64,000 nucleotides of DNA from Kordia periserrulae (GCF_003054265.1 NZ_QBKT01000012.1:62001-126000), one strand, 5' to 3'. Positions 25,870-35,453 are shown, counted from the first letter of the stretch. Translations and numbers: made by a program. The notes: a model not told the origin generated them from the letters alone.

Positions 25870-27684
25870 CTAAATACCATACTTCACCACAATTTCAGTA
25901 CCTTCTGACGGTTTTGAATTTACCTGAATTTCTGCATCAATTTCATCCATGCGTTTTTGCATATTGTAGAGTCCATTTCCTAATTGTACCGTTTCCTTTT
26001 CAAATCCGATACCGTCGTCTTTGATGCTGATGATGAGTTGCTTGTTTTCTTCTTTAAAATCGACTGTTACTAAGTTGGCATTGGCATATTTTAACGAATT
26101 ATTGACCGCTTCTTGAATCACTCTAAACAAATGCATTCCTTGAATCGCCGTGAATTGCACTTCTGATGTCACTTCGTTGTTAAACTTAAATTTCATCTCT
26201 TGTTTGGCAACTTTTGCTTTTTCAATAAAGGCAAGTGTTCTGCTTTGTAAATCGGTCAGCGAAATTTCGTCTTTATTCATTGCCCAAATCGTGTCGCGTA
26301 ACTGATCAATTGTGGCAGATGTAAATTCGCTAATGTAACTTAACTTGTCTTTAAACGCATCCGACGTGTCTTTGGAAGCGTATTTTAAATTGTCAATGGA
26401 CGAAATGATAAACGACAACTGCGCGCCAATATTATCGTGTAAATCGCGCGAAATTCGCAAACGTTGTTCTTGCAATTTGTTTTGAGTTTCCACTTCTTTC
26501 AGCGCCACTTTGAGCTTGTTTTCTTTGATTAACTGCGCATTTTTCAGCTTCTGCTGATTGTAAAACACATAGCCCAAAATCAAGATTAATAACGCCAATC
26601 CTAACACAGCGTAAATTTGATATTGGCGTGTTTGCAGCAATAATTCTTTTTCGGCAATATCGGCGCGTTGTTTTAAAATTTCACGTTCTTTTTCGGCAGT
26701 TTTATATTTCGTTTGCATTTCTGAAATGCCATCTGCAAATCGTTTATCAAAATTTTTAATCATCAATGAGTGAATAGAATCACCCAATTTACTAGCAGCC
26801 TCGTAGTTCTTTTGCAGCATTAACAAACGTTTCTTTTCCATGTAGGCATAGAACAACGCAGAATTTTCATTGGATTCTTTATAGGTAGCAATGGCTTTGT
26901 CGAACATTTTTCCAGCTTGCGCGTATTGTTTTTTATCCGTGAGTTGATTTCCCTTTTTGATGAGAGCGAAGCCTTCTTGTGCTAAGTTTTTGTCTTTTTT
27001 GGCGTAATAAATAGCACTATCGAGCAATTTTAGGATTTTCTCCTTCTCTTTTAGTTGATTGTACGCTTCGGCGAGCAGGCTATAATTGGACGCTAATTTT
27101 GTATAATTGTTTGCCTTTTTATTAATATCGATTGCTTTTCTGAGTTTGGCAACCGCATCTTGAAGCAACTCATCGTCTTTTTGCTGCATGCCCAATTCAA
27201 TATTGACTGCTGCAATGTTTGCCAAAGCACTTGTTGCCAAATCTTCACTGACGTGTTGTTTGTTTTCAATAACCTCTAACATTGCTTCTTTGGTGTCTTC
27301 TCGGCGATTGACGTAATAATAGCAAATCCCGATTTTATAACGTCCGCGATAGTAGTTTTTGTAATCGTTTTGAAGTTTGAAAAATTCGGTTGCCTTCAAC
27401 AAAACTTTCATGGCTTTGTCAGATTCAACATTGCGCGTAAGTAACGAACCGTGAATTAAATCCACTCTGTAATGATAAGATGAGTCTTGTAGAATGGGAA
27501 GCAGTTTGTCTAACTTTTCAGCATACACCCGCATAGAGTCAAACACTCGTTTTTGGTTAAAATCTTCACTTTTTTGCTCGTATTTTTCAAACAGTACTTT
27601 GGCCTCTTCCATCGTTATAGCTGCATCTTGCGCCATTGCAAATATTGAGAGTAAAAGAAAAAATATGAGTCTGTGTAATTTCAT
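25870..27684 (-). CDS. TPR-containing sensor histidine kinase (HisKA_3)
   Basis: The 604-residue protein has a signal peptide (about 1-18), then roughly 330 periplasmic residues of helical TPR-like repeats (about 90-300). A transmembrane helix follows at about 356-375. The cytoplasmic kinase has phosphoacceptor His416 in SRDLHDNIGAQLS and a HATPase with DDGIGF and GNGLYNMQKRMDE. This is the NarX/LytS-like one-TM arrangement common in Bacteroidota. The response regulator gene lies downstream on the same strand, making a cognate pair. The stimulus is unknown. Confidence 0.92.
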   Translation of the reverse strand: MKLHRLIFFLLLSIFAMAQDAAITMEEAKVLFEKYEQKSEDFNQKRVFDSMRVYAEKLDKLLPILQDSSYHYRVDLIHGSLLTRNVESDKAMKVLLKATEFFKLQNDYKNYYRGRYKIGICYYYVNRREDTKEAMLEVIENKQHVSEDLATSALANIAAVNIELGMQQKDDELLQDAVAKLRKAIDINKKANNYTKLASNYSLLAEAYNQLKEKEKILKLLDSAIYYAKKDKNLAQEGFALIKKGNQLTDKKQYAQAGKMFDKAIATYKESNENSALFYAYMEKKRLLMLQKNYEAASKLGDSIHSLMIKNFDKRFADGISEMQTKYKTAEKEREILKQRADIAEKELLLQTRQYQIYAVLGLALLILILGYVFYNQQKLKNAQLIKENKLKVALKEVETQNKLQEQRLRISRDLHDNIGAQLSFIISSIDNLKYASKDTSDAFKDKLSYISEFTSATIDQLRDTIWAMNKDEISLTDLQSRTLAFIEKAKVAKQEMKFKFNNEVTSEVQFTAIQGMHLFRVIQEAVNNSLKYANANLVTVDFKEENKQLIISIKDDGIGFEKETVQLGNGLYNMQKRMDEIDAEIQVNSKPSEGTEIVVKYGI

Positions 27685-27757
27685 CTTTATAAAGATAGAA
27701 AAGTTTTGATTGGTTTTGTTGTTGCGTGATATACTAACTATAATAGCTTATATTAGA

Positions 27758-27832
27758 TGTCAAATCGAGTGTAGTCGAGATTCTACGTAAAATTTTGTTT
27801 TGTTAGTGTTCTCGACTGCGCTTGAACTGACA
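27758..27832. repeat. Dispersed REP-like inverted repeat in the 309-bp spacer 27685-27993
   Basis: TGTCAAATCGAGTGTAGTCGAGA (27758-27780) and the reverse-complement-like TTCTCGACTGCGCTTGAACTGACA (27809-27832) form an imperfect stem of about 23 bp. The core AATCGAGTGYAGT also occurs at 22790. Nothing else recognisable was found in the 27685-27993 spacer. Confidence 0.6.
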
Positions 27833-27993
27833 CGTTTTGATTTTTGATTAAACTATAAGTATTGTATTTTCTAAAATCGAACTCACCTTTATATTACAAT
27901 ATTCTCACTTTTTTGCTGATTTTCCAATACGATGAGTTGCGTATATTTTTTTAATTGATAGATGAAATGATTGAAGAATTGAAAGATTGTTTT

Positions 27994-28539
27994 TTATAAA
28001 ATCTGAAATCGAAAGTATTGATCAACCAAAATAATCAACCAACTCATGACTAGAATCGTTAGAATTGTCCATAGTTGAAATTTCCATCCGAGTTTGTATT
28101 TTTTGCTGATGCTATACACCAACATAAATAGAAAAATGCTGATAATGATTGATAGTGTATGCGTGCCAATGCCTAAGTAGTGTCCAAAACGTGCTTCATC
28201 ATTTGGGCTTAAAAAGTTCATCGCTCCAGCTAAAAATCGCATGTAAAATGCTGTTAATAATAGCGGATATAGGTATTTGTTCCAATGTTTTGTAAGCAAA
28301 AAATAGCACAGTATGCCTTGCAAAACGGTGATGATTGGTCCCGAAATAGCGATGATAGCTTGATGATTTTCTGTAGGATGCACACCATATTGCGGTCGCA
28401 CACCGTTGAGTTGCATCACAGCTTCGTAGCCTAGCAATTCGCTTGTAAGCCAATGTGTAAATTCATGAACAAACCAGGTAAAAAGCACTACAAATAGTAC
28501 ATTTGCAATGTATTTGACTGTGATTTTTTGGTTGTTCAT
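27994..28539 (-). CDS. Putative M50-like membrane metalloprotease homologue
   Basis: This 181-residue protein has about five hydrophobic helices. The first contains HEFTH at His25-Glu26...His29 (WFVHEFTHW), the HExxH zinc motif of site-2 and related intramembrane peptidases. A later NDEARFG could supply an acidic ligand, though the usual NPDG/LDG element is not clear. The family could equally be a peptidase-like membrane protein of other function. It is the second gene of a likely pair with 28553-29656, 13 bp apart. Confidence 0.6.
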   Translation of the reverse strand: MNNQKITVKYIANVLFVVLFTWFVHEFTHWLTSELLGYEAVMQLNGVRPQYGVHPTENHQAIIAISGPIITVLQGILCYFLLTKHWNKYLYPLLLTAFYMRFLAGAMNFLSPNDEARFGHYLGIGTHTLSIIISIFLFMLVYSISKKYKLGWKFQLWTILTILVMSWLIILVDQYFRFQIL

Positions 28540-28552
28540 GTACTGTAATCGT

Positions 28553-29656
28553 TTATGTTTTTGTGTAGATTTTTTTGAAGATAAAATCTATGATGATTGA
28601 AAATACAATATATATAATTAAATATTTAGGCAATTCCATAAAACCAAAGAAAGCGCCGTAACTTTCGCGTCCGCTTGCATACGGATTTCCGATGGCAGCA
28701 TCAATCCAAAACGTAGCGAGTAATAGCATGAATAGAAATGCAATCGGAATGGCAATAGCGCCAAAAATAGCGACCACTGAGATTCGCTTTTCAGGATGCT
28801 TTCTGCGGAAGCGTACCATTTTCCACACATGAAATAGCACAAAAATACTGATCATGAGAATTGCCAACCAAAACGATTCGAGCTTGAGTAAGACTTTGGC
28901 AAAACTACTCAAGGTAGGAATGCGCGTGATGCGAATGATGTCAACTGGCATTTCTTCAAATCGAAAATTGATGATTCCATTACTGGTTTTGCTATTGTTT
29001 TCGCCTAAATTGGTAGTAATTGTATCTTTTACCTTGCTAGCATCAATCGTGATATTAAGCGTTCCAAACGATTTCCAATATTTTGCTGGCGCCAATGCAT
29101 AGCGAAAACTGTCTTCGTTGAGTCGGTTGTGTTTGTAACGCCAATTGGTCGCTTTGTAACGCACGTTGATTTTGTGCATTCCTTCAGCGATATCGGTTTC
29201 AAAGTATAGAAAATCATTTAGAGAAATTCGGTCAGTTCTACCGTATTGAAATTCATTTTCCAGATGGCGAATTGCTTTTTTATCTTCGCTATAGAGATAG
29301 TGAAAATTGGTGAGTTTTTCTTTGTCAGCACCATACAAATCCCAAAAGTCTTCTTGCGATTGCAGCGTTATTTTCTTGCCATCAATGGTTACTTCAAAAT
29401 CTTTGTAATATTCTGATGCGTAGAAGAGTAACGGAATTTGTGTACCGCTTTTTTCAGCTTTGATGTAATATTCAATCTCAAAAACAGCATATTCAAAGTT
29501 TTCACCCAACGTAATCCGTAAATTTTCATGTTGAATGTGCACGTGTTCGCTGATAAACGGACGCGTTCCCAACGTTCCTTCTTGCACAGGCGAAGCCATA
29601 TTTGCGCGAAGCAACACTACATTTAAAAAACACAGTAAAAAAAGTTTTGTTTTCAT
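28553..29656 (-). CDS. Membrane protein with large periplasmic domain, unknown function
   Basis: The start at ATG 29656 gives 367 residues with a signal peptide (about 1-19); an ATG at 29731 would put 25 residues ahead of it. The N-terminal two-thirds is a soluble beta-rich region (YFETDIAEGMHKINVRYKAT). The C-terminal third has about three transmembrane helices (about 260-365). I do not recognise the family. It is co-oriented with the M50-like gene 13 bp downstream, so they may act together at the membrane. A terminator upstream (29690-29728) separates it from the next unit. Confidence 0.65.
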   Translation of the reverse strand: MKTKLFLLCFLNVVLLRANMASPVQEGTLGTRPFISEHVHIQHENLRITLGENFEYAVFEIEYYIKAEKSGTQIPLLFYASEYYKDFEVTIDGKKITLQSQEDFWDLYGADKEKLTNFHYLYSEDKKAIRHLENEFQYGRTDRISLNDFLYFETDIAEGMHKINVRYKATNWRYKHNRLNEDSFRYALAPAKYWKSFGTLNITIDASKVKDTITTNLGENNSKTSNGIINFRFEEMPVDIIRITRIPTLSSFAKVLLKLESFWLAILMISIFVLFHVWKMVRFRRKHPEKRISVVAIFGAIAIPIAFLFMLLLATFWIDAAIGNPYASGRESYGAFFGFMELPKYLIIYIVFSIIIDFIFKKIYTKT

Positions 29657-29689
29657 GATGCTGTTTTGTTTCTCGTTCGTTTTAAAAAT

Positions 29690-29728
29690 AAAGAGGCTGC
29701 CAAAAACAGCGTTTTGAGCAACCTCTTT
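29690..29728 (-). terminator. Intrinsic terminator after the 29744-30379 lipoprotein
   Basis: On the minus strand AAAGAGGTTGC pairs with GCAGCCTCTTT with one G-U pair, and the latter is followed by a T-rich stretch. It lies beyond the lipoprotein stop and before the 28553-29656 gene. Confidence 0.75.
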
Positions 29729-29743
29729 CAACGACTAACTGGT

Positions 29744-30379
29744 TTATTTGAGATATGTAAACGAATTCCAAATGGTTGATACAGTGAGTTTGTCTTTAAA
29801 GTCATCGTATGTTTTTGCCGCTTGGTCATCGCGCGCTGCCATAAGCATGATGATGTGCGTGTTGCCATACGGATTGGGTTTGATGATAATATTGAACAGA
29901 TAGTTTCCTACGAATTCATCTGACATTCCTTCTTTCATGGTTCCTATGGTTCGTAATGAAATGTATTCTTCTCCATCAAATTCAAACGTTCCTATTTCAT
30001 CATTTTCAATACTGTAACCACCTCGTTTGAGCATGTCACGAATTTGTTTTAGGAATGATATTCCGCTTTCTTCTAGGTTCATTCCGTCTAGTGAAATGTA
30101 TCCAAACGAGTACATTTCTGTTACAACTTCATCTTCCCCTATTTTTTGAACCATTCCGTAAGAGGAATTTTTCTTGCCTTCTTCGGGTTTGGTAAATTTT
30201 AAATTTTTAGGAATATCTACTTTGAAATGTACTTCTGGCTTGTCTATTTTTTCAGCAAATTCAGGTGTTACTTCATAGGTTTCCACTTCAACTTTTGGAG
30301 TGTTTTTTTGCTTGTCTGTACATTGTACTAAACACAGGCATATACTAAGCACAAAGGCAATAGTGATAATTTTTTTCAT
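29744..30379 (-). CDS. Lipoprotein of unknown function
   Basis: This 211-residue precursor has lipobox LVQC (Cys20) followed by a charged linker. The mature chain is alpha/beta, and resembles the PsbP/MOG1-like fold small lipoproteins seen in Bacteroidota (KEGMSDEFVGNYLFNIIIKPN), but I cannot name it. It lies 18 bp after the MORN-repeat gene, so they are probably co-transcribed. Its own terminator at 29690-29728 ends the unit. Confidence 0.7.
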   Translation of the reverse strand: MKKIITIAFVLSICLCLVQCTDKQKNTPKVEVETYEVTPEFAEKIDKPEVHFKVDIPKNLKFTKPEEGKKNSSYGMVQKIGEDEVVTEMYSFGYISLDGMNLEESGISFLKQIRDMLKRGGYSIENDEIGTFEFDGEEYISLRTIGTMKEGMSDEFVGNYLFNIIIKPNPYGNTHIIMLMAARDDQAAKTYDDFKDKLTVSTIWNSFTYLK

Positions 30380-30397
30380 TGAATATTGATGTTAATT

Positions 30398-32509
30398 TTA
30401 GTAATCTTTGACTTTTGAGCCTTTGTTGTTGAACACACCGCGCACCTTGTTTCCTGATTTTTTGTACTTCATAATTCCGAGTCCGTCAATGCGGTCGTTG
30501 ACAAACATCCCTTTGAATACAGAACCATCTACGTACGTGTACAGTCCGTAACCATTACGTTTTCCATCGGAAGTATACGTTCCTGTATACGAGCTGTTGT
30601 TATTCCACTTATAGGTTCCTATTTTAGTTCGGCTTCCATTTTGGAAGAATCCTAAATAGACATCTCCGTTGTTGTAGGTGAACTTCCCAAATCCGTTAGA
30701 GCAATCGCCTTCGCATTTTCGCAAACTTTTTCCAGCCAAGTAATCCGTATCTAGTTTGGTTACGAGCTTTCCATCTTTAAAAATTCCCGCAGAAACTACC
30801 TCGTTATTGCTGTTGATGGTATATCCGTAACCTTCTTGCTTTCCATCTTTCCATTCACCGATATAAGCATTTCCGGTAGACCATTTGTAAAAACCAGTTC
30901 CATCGCGACGGTTATTTTTGTATTCTCCGTGATAATACGAGCCATTTGGATATGTAATGTAGGCAACACCTTCAATTGCAGCGTCTTTAAAGGTTGCTTC
31001 GGTGAGAATTTCTCCAACTTTTACCTTTCCCCAACCATTTTTGCAGTCACCGTCTATACAGTCTAAACCGCTAGATGATTTTTTTTCTGTAGTTGATGTT
31101 GTGGTATTTGTTGTAGTTGTAGTTGTGCTGCTTGAGTTTCCGTCTAATTCGCCTTCGTACAGTTTTCCTTTGAGCACTTCATTGTTTCCTGCCATTCGGA
31201 AACCTAGCAATACATACGTTGGTTTATCGTCGATAAAAATAACAGGATCACCATTGGTAAGATATTCAAAGCGTGCTTTTTTGTAGTCGATGTGTTTCCC
31301 TTTGACTACGATAAAGAAATTTTCTTTTTCCAATTCTCGCGTGTAGTATATGGATTGCGTGTCAGAAGAAAGCAATTCCATTCGCTTTATGTTTTGGTCT
31401 TTGATATTTTGGTAATTGCGGATGATGTATGTTCTTCCTAAGGATTTATCTACGCGATAATCAATCATGTGTGGTCCTAGGAACGAAAAATCGCGCGATT
31501 TCACACGGTTATAGCCATGAACATAATTGATAAACTTCCCATCATACACATAGTTCAGATATGGATGCCCTTTTAGAAGTGTATTTGTAACTGGGATTCT
31601 AGTTTCCAAAGTATGATTTTCTGGAATGATGTTTTTAACAGCGTAGTACGTTTGCGTCAATCCGTCGTACACTACTTTTTCGTTTGGCGCTACACCTTTG
31701 CTGATAGCGATATCTGTACAACGTTTTCCGTTTACATACACTGTTTCCGCTTTTTTAGAGTTTTCTGAGATTTTATAGTATCCATATTCTATTTTTTGCG
31801 GTCTGTTAGCATCACTGTAGTAGCGATTTACGGTTTCAAAATGTTTTGCATCTGGCTTGTCTGCGTCGTAAAAATCAATTTTATTTCCTTTGTCATCTAC
31901 TTCTACGATGTAGCGATATGTTCCTGAAGTAACCTCTTCTTTCACCAAAAAACCATTGAGATAGTACGATGTTCCTGTAAAACCTGCACGATTATTGGCG
32001 TATTTATATTCCATCTTTACTACTAGCGTATCTCCTTGTTTACTGTAGGTAAAGATGCGTTCTTGGTCAAATTTCCCTTTTTTATTGATGACTGTTTTTA
32101 TGATTCGATTGCGATTGTCATACGTATATGTTTTTTCATCGCCGTACGAACTTTTTTCATATACCAACAAGTTTTTGTTGTTGAATTGATAATTCGTCGT
32201 ACTTCCGCTTTTGTATTGAAATTTTATGATATTTCCTTGCGCGTCGTATTCGAAAGTATCATCGTAATTGTTTCCTGTTATTCTGCCATTGGTGTCATAG
32301 TAATACCGTGTTCCGTAGTTGTAGGTTAAATTTCCTTGCTTGTCAAAAATCTTTCCTGCGGAAGCATAAATATCGCCGCGCAAAAAGAAATGCTCTTTTT
32401 TGTGCTTAAAACCTATTGGGTTTCGCGGCGCATTGTTCATATCAACGGTTTGCGCTATTGTCAATTGACAGATAAAACTAAAAAGAATGCTAAATACTAT
32501 AGTCTTCAT
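30398..32509 (-). CDS. Secreted MORN-repeat protein
   Basis: The start at ATG 32509 gives 703 residues with a signal peptide ending LTIAQ; an ATG at 32533 would put eight residues before it. The N-terminal half contains YD-type repeats (TYTYDNRNRIIKTV). After a Thr/Ser-rich linker near residue 465, MORN repeats follow, each with the GxGxYxWxxGxxYxGxW pattern, for example GEYKNNRRDGTGFYKW and GTYTSDGKRNGYGLYTY. MORN repeats usually mediate membrane or protein contacts. It is the middle gene of a unit with lipoproteins on either side (26 bp and 18 bp gaps). Confidence 0.85.
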   Translation of the reverse strand: MKTIVFSILFSFICQLTIAQTVDMNNAPRNPIGFKHKKEHFFLRGDIYASAGKIFDKQGNLTYNYGTRYYYDTNGRITGNNYDDTFEYDAQGNIIKFQYKSGSTTNYQFNNKNLLVYEKSSYGDEKTYTYDNRNRIIKTVINKKGKFDQERIFTYSKQGDTLVVKMEYKYANNRAGFTGTSYYLNGFLVKEEVTSGTYRYIVEVDDKGNKIDFYDADKPDAKHFETVNRYYSDANRPQKIEYGYYKISENSKKAETVYVNGKRCTDIAISKGVAPNEKVVYDGLTQTYYAVKNIIPENHTLETRIPVTNTLLKGHPYLNYVYDGKFINYVHGYNRVKSRDFSFLGPHMIDYRVDKSLGRTYIIRNYQNIKDQNIKRMELLSSDTQSIYYTRELEKENFFIVVKGKHIDYKKARFEYLTNGDPVIFIDDKPTYVLLGFRMAGNNEVLKGKLYEGELDGNSSSTTTTTTNTTTSTTEKKSSSGLDCIDGDCKNGWGKVKVGEILTEATFKDAAIEGVAYITYPNGSYYHGEYKNNRRDGTGFYKWSTGNAYIGEWKDGKQEGYGYTINSNNEVVSAGIFKDGKLVTKLDTDYLAGKSLRKCEGDCSNGFGKFTYNNGDVYLGFFQNGSRTKIGTYKWNNNSSYTGTYTSDGKRNGYGLYTYVDGSVFKGMFVNDRIDGLGIMKYKKSGNKVRGVFNNKGSKVKDY

Positions 32510-32535
32510 TGTGTATGTATTGATATTATTCATTT

Positions 32536-33228
32536 TTAAATTACTTTGAGTGTGTTCATTAAATCATCGCACAAATGCACTTTTACAGGCAAATTACTAA
32601 ATACTTTTTTGGATAGTTCGCTTTTGAATAGTGTTACCATACCTATTGTCGCGTCGTCATTGATTCTGTATTTATTGATGACCATTTTAAAGATGTATGT
32701 CATACTTTCTCTGTCTAACACTACCGTTTTTCGCACGTCATGCGTGGCGAAACCATAGTCAATTAAAAACTCTTTTAGTTTTTCAGCATCATCTGGCATG
32801 ACTTTGTTTGTGTAACGAATTTCGGTAGCATTTGCCATGATTAATTTAGGAGCATCTTTGAGTTTATATACTCGTAAGGTGTTAAAATAGTTATCACACA
32901 AATACAAATCAACTGGCAAATTCATATACTGAGAAAGTTCTTTAGGGAAATAGGTAAAGACATTTTCTAGCGATTCATTGTTTAGATTTTCTTGGTTGAT
33001 TACCATCTTAAAAAGATACGAGTCACCTTCTTTCACAAACTGAACCGATTTTAGCTCGCCATTCGTAAATCCGGATGTTACAAGGCTTTCTCCGAGTTTG
33101 TCAACTTCTGCTTCAGTGATGCCATCTTTGTAATAAATTTCAGTTCCATCAAACACTTTCTTTTCTCCAAAATTTGTGCAAGAAGTAACGAATGCAGCTA
33201 TAAAAAGTATAATGCCAAGTTTTTTCAC
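32536..33228 (-). CDS. Lipoprotein with a tandemly duplicated domain
   Basis: The 230-residue precursor has lipobox VTSC (Cys17). The mature part is a duplicated module of about 95 residues: both copies contain EI-Y/R-Y, a KL.E...GF helix-turn, Y-F/I-FKMVIN and a VxLxLCDxxxNTLxV end. Two-module chains of this form may be domain-duplicated receptors; no function is known to me. It is the first gene of the 33228-29744 unit, 26 bp before the MORN gene. Confidence 0.7.
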   Translation of the reverse strand: MKKLGIILFIAAFVTSCTNFGEKKVFDGTEIYYKDGITEAEVDKLGESLVTSGFTNGELKSVQFVKEGDSYLFKMVINQENLNNESLENVFTYFPKELSQYMNLPVDLYLCDNYFNTLRVYKLKDAPKLIMANATEIRYTNKVMPDDAEKLKEFLIDYGFATHDVRKTVVLDRESMTYIFKMVINKYRINDDATIGMVTLFKSELSKKVFSNLPVKVHLCDDLMNTLKVI

Positions 33229-33635
33229 GTGTATTTATTGATATTTTGGTTATATCCAAAATTGCTATTTTTCAACGGTTTATGAAATACGAAGAATTGC
33301 GTATTTTTTTACGTACTCATTATACGACGCTTTCTTCATAAAATATCTCTAGAATGCATTTAAGATAAAATTGTTTCATCATACAAAACATATTACTTCA
33401 CGTTGCACAAATACGAGCATTTTATCATTTAAAACCCTAATTTACTATTTATCAAACACATACCCAACACCACAATACTATAAAAAATAATACTTCATTT
33501 CATTTTGTTTAGCTGTGTAAAATAAGGAAATAAACAGATACAATCCTCTGAATGCACAATCGAGTACTAATACTCGTAAAATACGAATAGAATATTCCTA
33601 CATTCAACACTTATTAATATTTAAAATAAAAAACT
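33229..33635. other. Intergenic region between divergent lipoprotein and LigA-like gene
   Basis: This 407-bp spacer holds no open frame that I accept. It should contain two divergent promoters. CGAGTA-CTAA-TACTCG (33561-33576) is a perfect 6-bp inverted repeat with a 4-bp loop, about 60 bp before the plus-strand ATG, and could be an operator or part of a leader hairpin. Confidence 0.5.
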
Positions 33636-34460
33636 ATGATTCAATCCAATTCTAAGCTATTAAATTACATTCATGTGTTGATGACAGACGACGATGCACT
33701 GAATAAATTCTTAATAGATCCTATTACCGATGCCGAGGGACAGTACGGCATTACCAAAGCAGAACGCGCAGTTCTTCGAAGAACCGTGGCACATTTGAGT
33801 AATAAATCTAAAAACGGATACACGGTTTCCAGACATTTAGGCTCGTACAGACGTTCGTTGCGTTTGTTGCAAAATGTACTGCATCATGTGGGTTCCAAAA
33901 TGGTACAAGATCTTACAGAAGCAAGTGATTCGTCAGAAGGAACATATACATTTTCTATGATTTTCAACTTGCCAAATACCAATGGCCCTGTTAATTTTAC
34001 TTGTGAAACCAACGCTGCTGTTGAAAAGTATGGCGGACCGTATGCTTGGGCAACGCCTTCGTATGTAGTCACGCTCAACAACCCGAATCCGACAGTGAAG
34101 GAAGTGTACGATGCGGTAAATGCTAACTATTTTTCAAGTCCTGTAATGCCGTACAAAACGGTTACTATTGGCGGAGAGGAATACGTTTCTGAAATTATTC
34201 CACTAAGCACGTATCCAATTACGGCTGATTTGAGCAATTCTTGTTACGATTTATCGAAAAACCCAAATGCTGACTTTGTTTTTTGGTTTTATTCCATTAA
34301 TGGGAAAGCAAATCCGTCAACTTCTGGCGCCATTGGTAAATCGTTTGCAACCAAAACATTACAACCAAACGACACCGTGTACTGGCAATTGATAGCTCCT
34401 GATGCTACCTACGGTTTTCAACCTTGCGCTGGCACAGAAGGTACAGAATACAATATGTAA
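33636..34460 (+). CDS. Protein of unknown function with LigA-like N-terminus
   Basis: The protein has 274 residues and no signal peptide. Residues about 10-75 are helical and include FLIDPITDAEGQYGITKAER, a pattern like the extradiol-dioxygenase LigA N-terminus and the leader/recognition segments of some peptide-modification clusters. The remaining 190 residues are beta-rich with few Cys (NSCYDLS, QPCAGTEG). I cannot name a function. It is a single transcription unit ending at a terminator that overlaps the end of a convergent methyltransferase gene. Confidence 0.65.
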   Translation: MIQSNSKLLNYIHVLMTDDDALNKFLIDPITDAEGQYGITKAERAVLRRTVAHLSNKSKNGYTVSRHLGSYRRSLRLLQNVLHHVGSKMVQDLTEASDSSEGTYTFSMIFNLPNTNGPVNFTCETNAAVEKYGGPYAWATPSYVVTLNNPNPTVKEVYDAVNANYFSSPVMPYKTVTIGGEEYVSEIIPLSTYPITADLSNSCYDLSKNPNADFVFWFYSINGKANPSTSGAIGKSFATKTLQPNDTVYWQLIAPDATYGFQPCAGTEGTEYNM

Positions 34461-34479
34461 TTTTCAGATTCATGTAGGT

Positions 34480-34516
34480 AAGGAAAGTCAGAGCGTATGC
34501 TTTGGCTTTTCCTTTT
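34480..34516. terminator. Terminator shared by convergent genes
   Basis: AAGGAAAGTCAGAGC pairs with GCTTTGGCTTTTCC with a bulge and one mismatch around a 4-nt loop, then T tracts. It starts just after the LigA-like gene and overlaps the end of the minus-strand methyltransferase. Confidence 0.7.
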
Positions 34517-35453
34517 TAAAAATAAGCGTTCCGCGCTGATATTTGCACAATTCTTCTATAGTAGAAAGTTGTTGGTATTTTTTAATGACATCTGGATGAA
34601 TTTCTTCCGCAGACAACGGATGATGCGCTCGGTAATTTTCGCCGATAAAATCAACAACATGTAAATCATTCTTTTTGCACAATTCTAAATAATATACAAA
34701 CGATAAGCGATTGGTATATGCAATGTCGTTGCCTGCCCAAAAATGCCACGTTTTATCAGAATATTTTAAAAAGTTAAATTCAGAGATGTTTTTATCTTGA
34801 AAAAATCCTGGATTGGCAAAATGATCGATGAAATTGATGGTATGCACAGCACAACCTTCTTTGGTTAACCAAACTTTCATTTTGGCAAATAATTGCGCTA
34901 AAAATTCGGGTGGAATATGTTCAAAAACCACTTGCGAGCAGATATAATCAAACGAATTGGTGACGTTTTCAATGGCTTCTAAGGTATATTTTGGAATGTA
35001 TTTGATATAACAAAACGAGCAAACCTGTTCGAGGGTTTGAAACGATTGCAGTTGTGCTACTTTTTGTGATATGTCTGACAACTCAAATTTACTATGCTTA
35101 GCAATGGTTTGAAGCAGTTCATCATCTTGTAAAAATCGGACTTGCTTTTGAAAGTTTTTTATAGAAACATCTTTGGAAATATCTACCGATACAATACTAT
35201 CAAAACCCAACAAATACAATACAACAGGCGCAATCAATGAATAGCCTGTTCCAATTTCTAACGCAGCTTTTTTATAATCTGGATTGAACTTTATTTCAGA
35301 GGCTTCAAACTTCCGAATACATTCGTAAAACTGATACAAACAAACATTTTTATGATAATCTTTCACAAGTGTCGCAGGAATATGATTGAGTCGGTCACCA
35401 ATGTTGGTGAAATGCAATATTTTTTGCAAACTCGCTTTAATTTTCCAATGCAT
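34488..35453 (-). CDS. SAM-dependent methyltransferase-like protein
   Basis: This 321-residue protein has a Rossmann motif I, LEIGTGYSLIAP, near residue 66, followed by SVDISKD (motif II) and VFEHIPPEFLAQLF (about 175). The tail (about 230-321) is not familiar. This is a class I methyltransferase of unknown substrate. It has no close neighbour on its strand and shares a terminator with the convergent upstream gene. Confidence 0.75.
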   Translation of the reverse strand: MHWKIKASLQKILHFTNIGDRLNHIPATLVKDYHKNVCLYQFYECIRKFEASEIKFNPDYKKAALEIGTGYSLIAPVVLYLLGFDSIVSVDISKDVSIKNFQKQVRFLQDDELLQTIAKHSKFELSDISQKVAQLQSFQTLEQVCSFCYIKYIPKYTLEAIENVTNSFDYICSQVVFEHIPPEFLAQLFAKMKVWLTKEGCAVHTINFIDHFANPGFFQDKNISEFNFLKYSDKTWHFWAGNDIAYTNRLSFVYYLELCKKNDLHVVDFIGENYRAHHPLSAEEIHPDVIKKYQQLSTIEELCKYQRGTLIFKKEKPKHTL

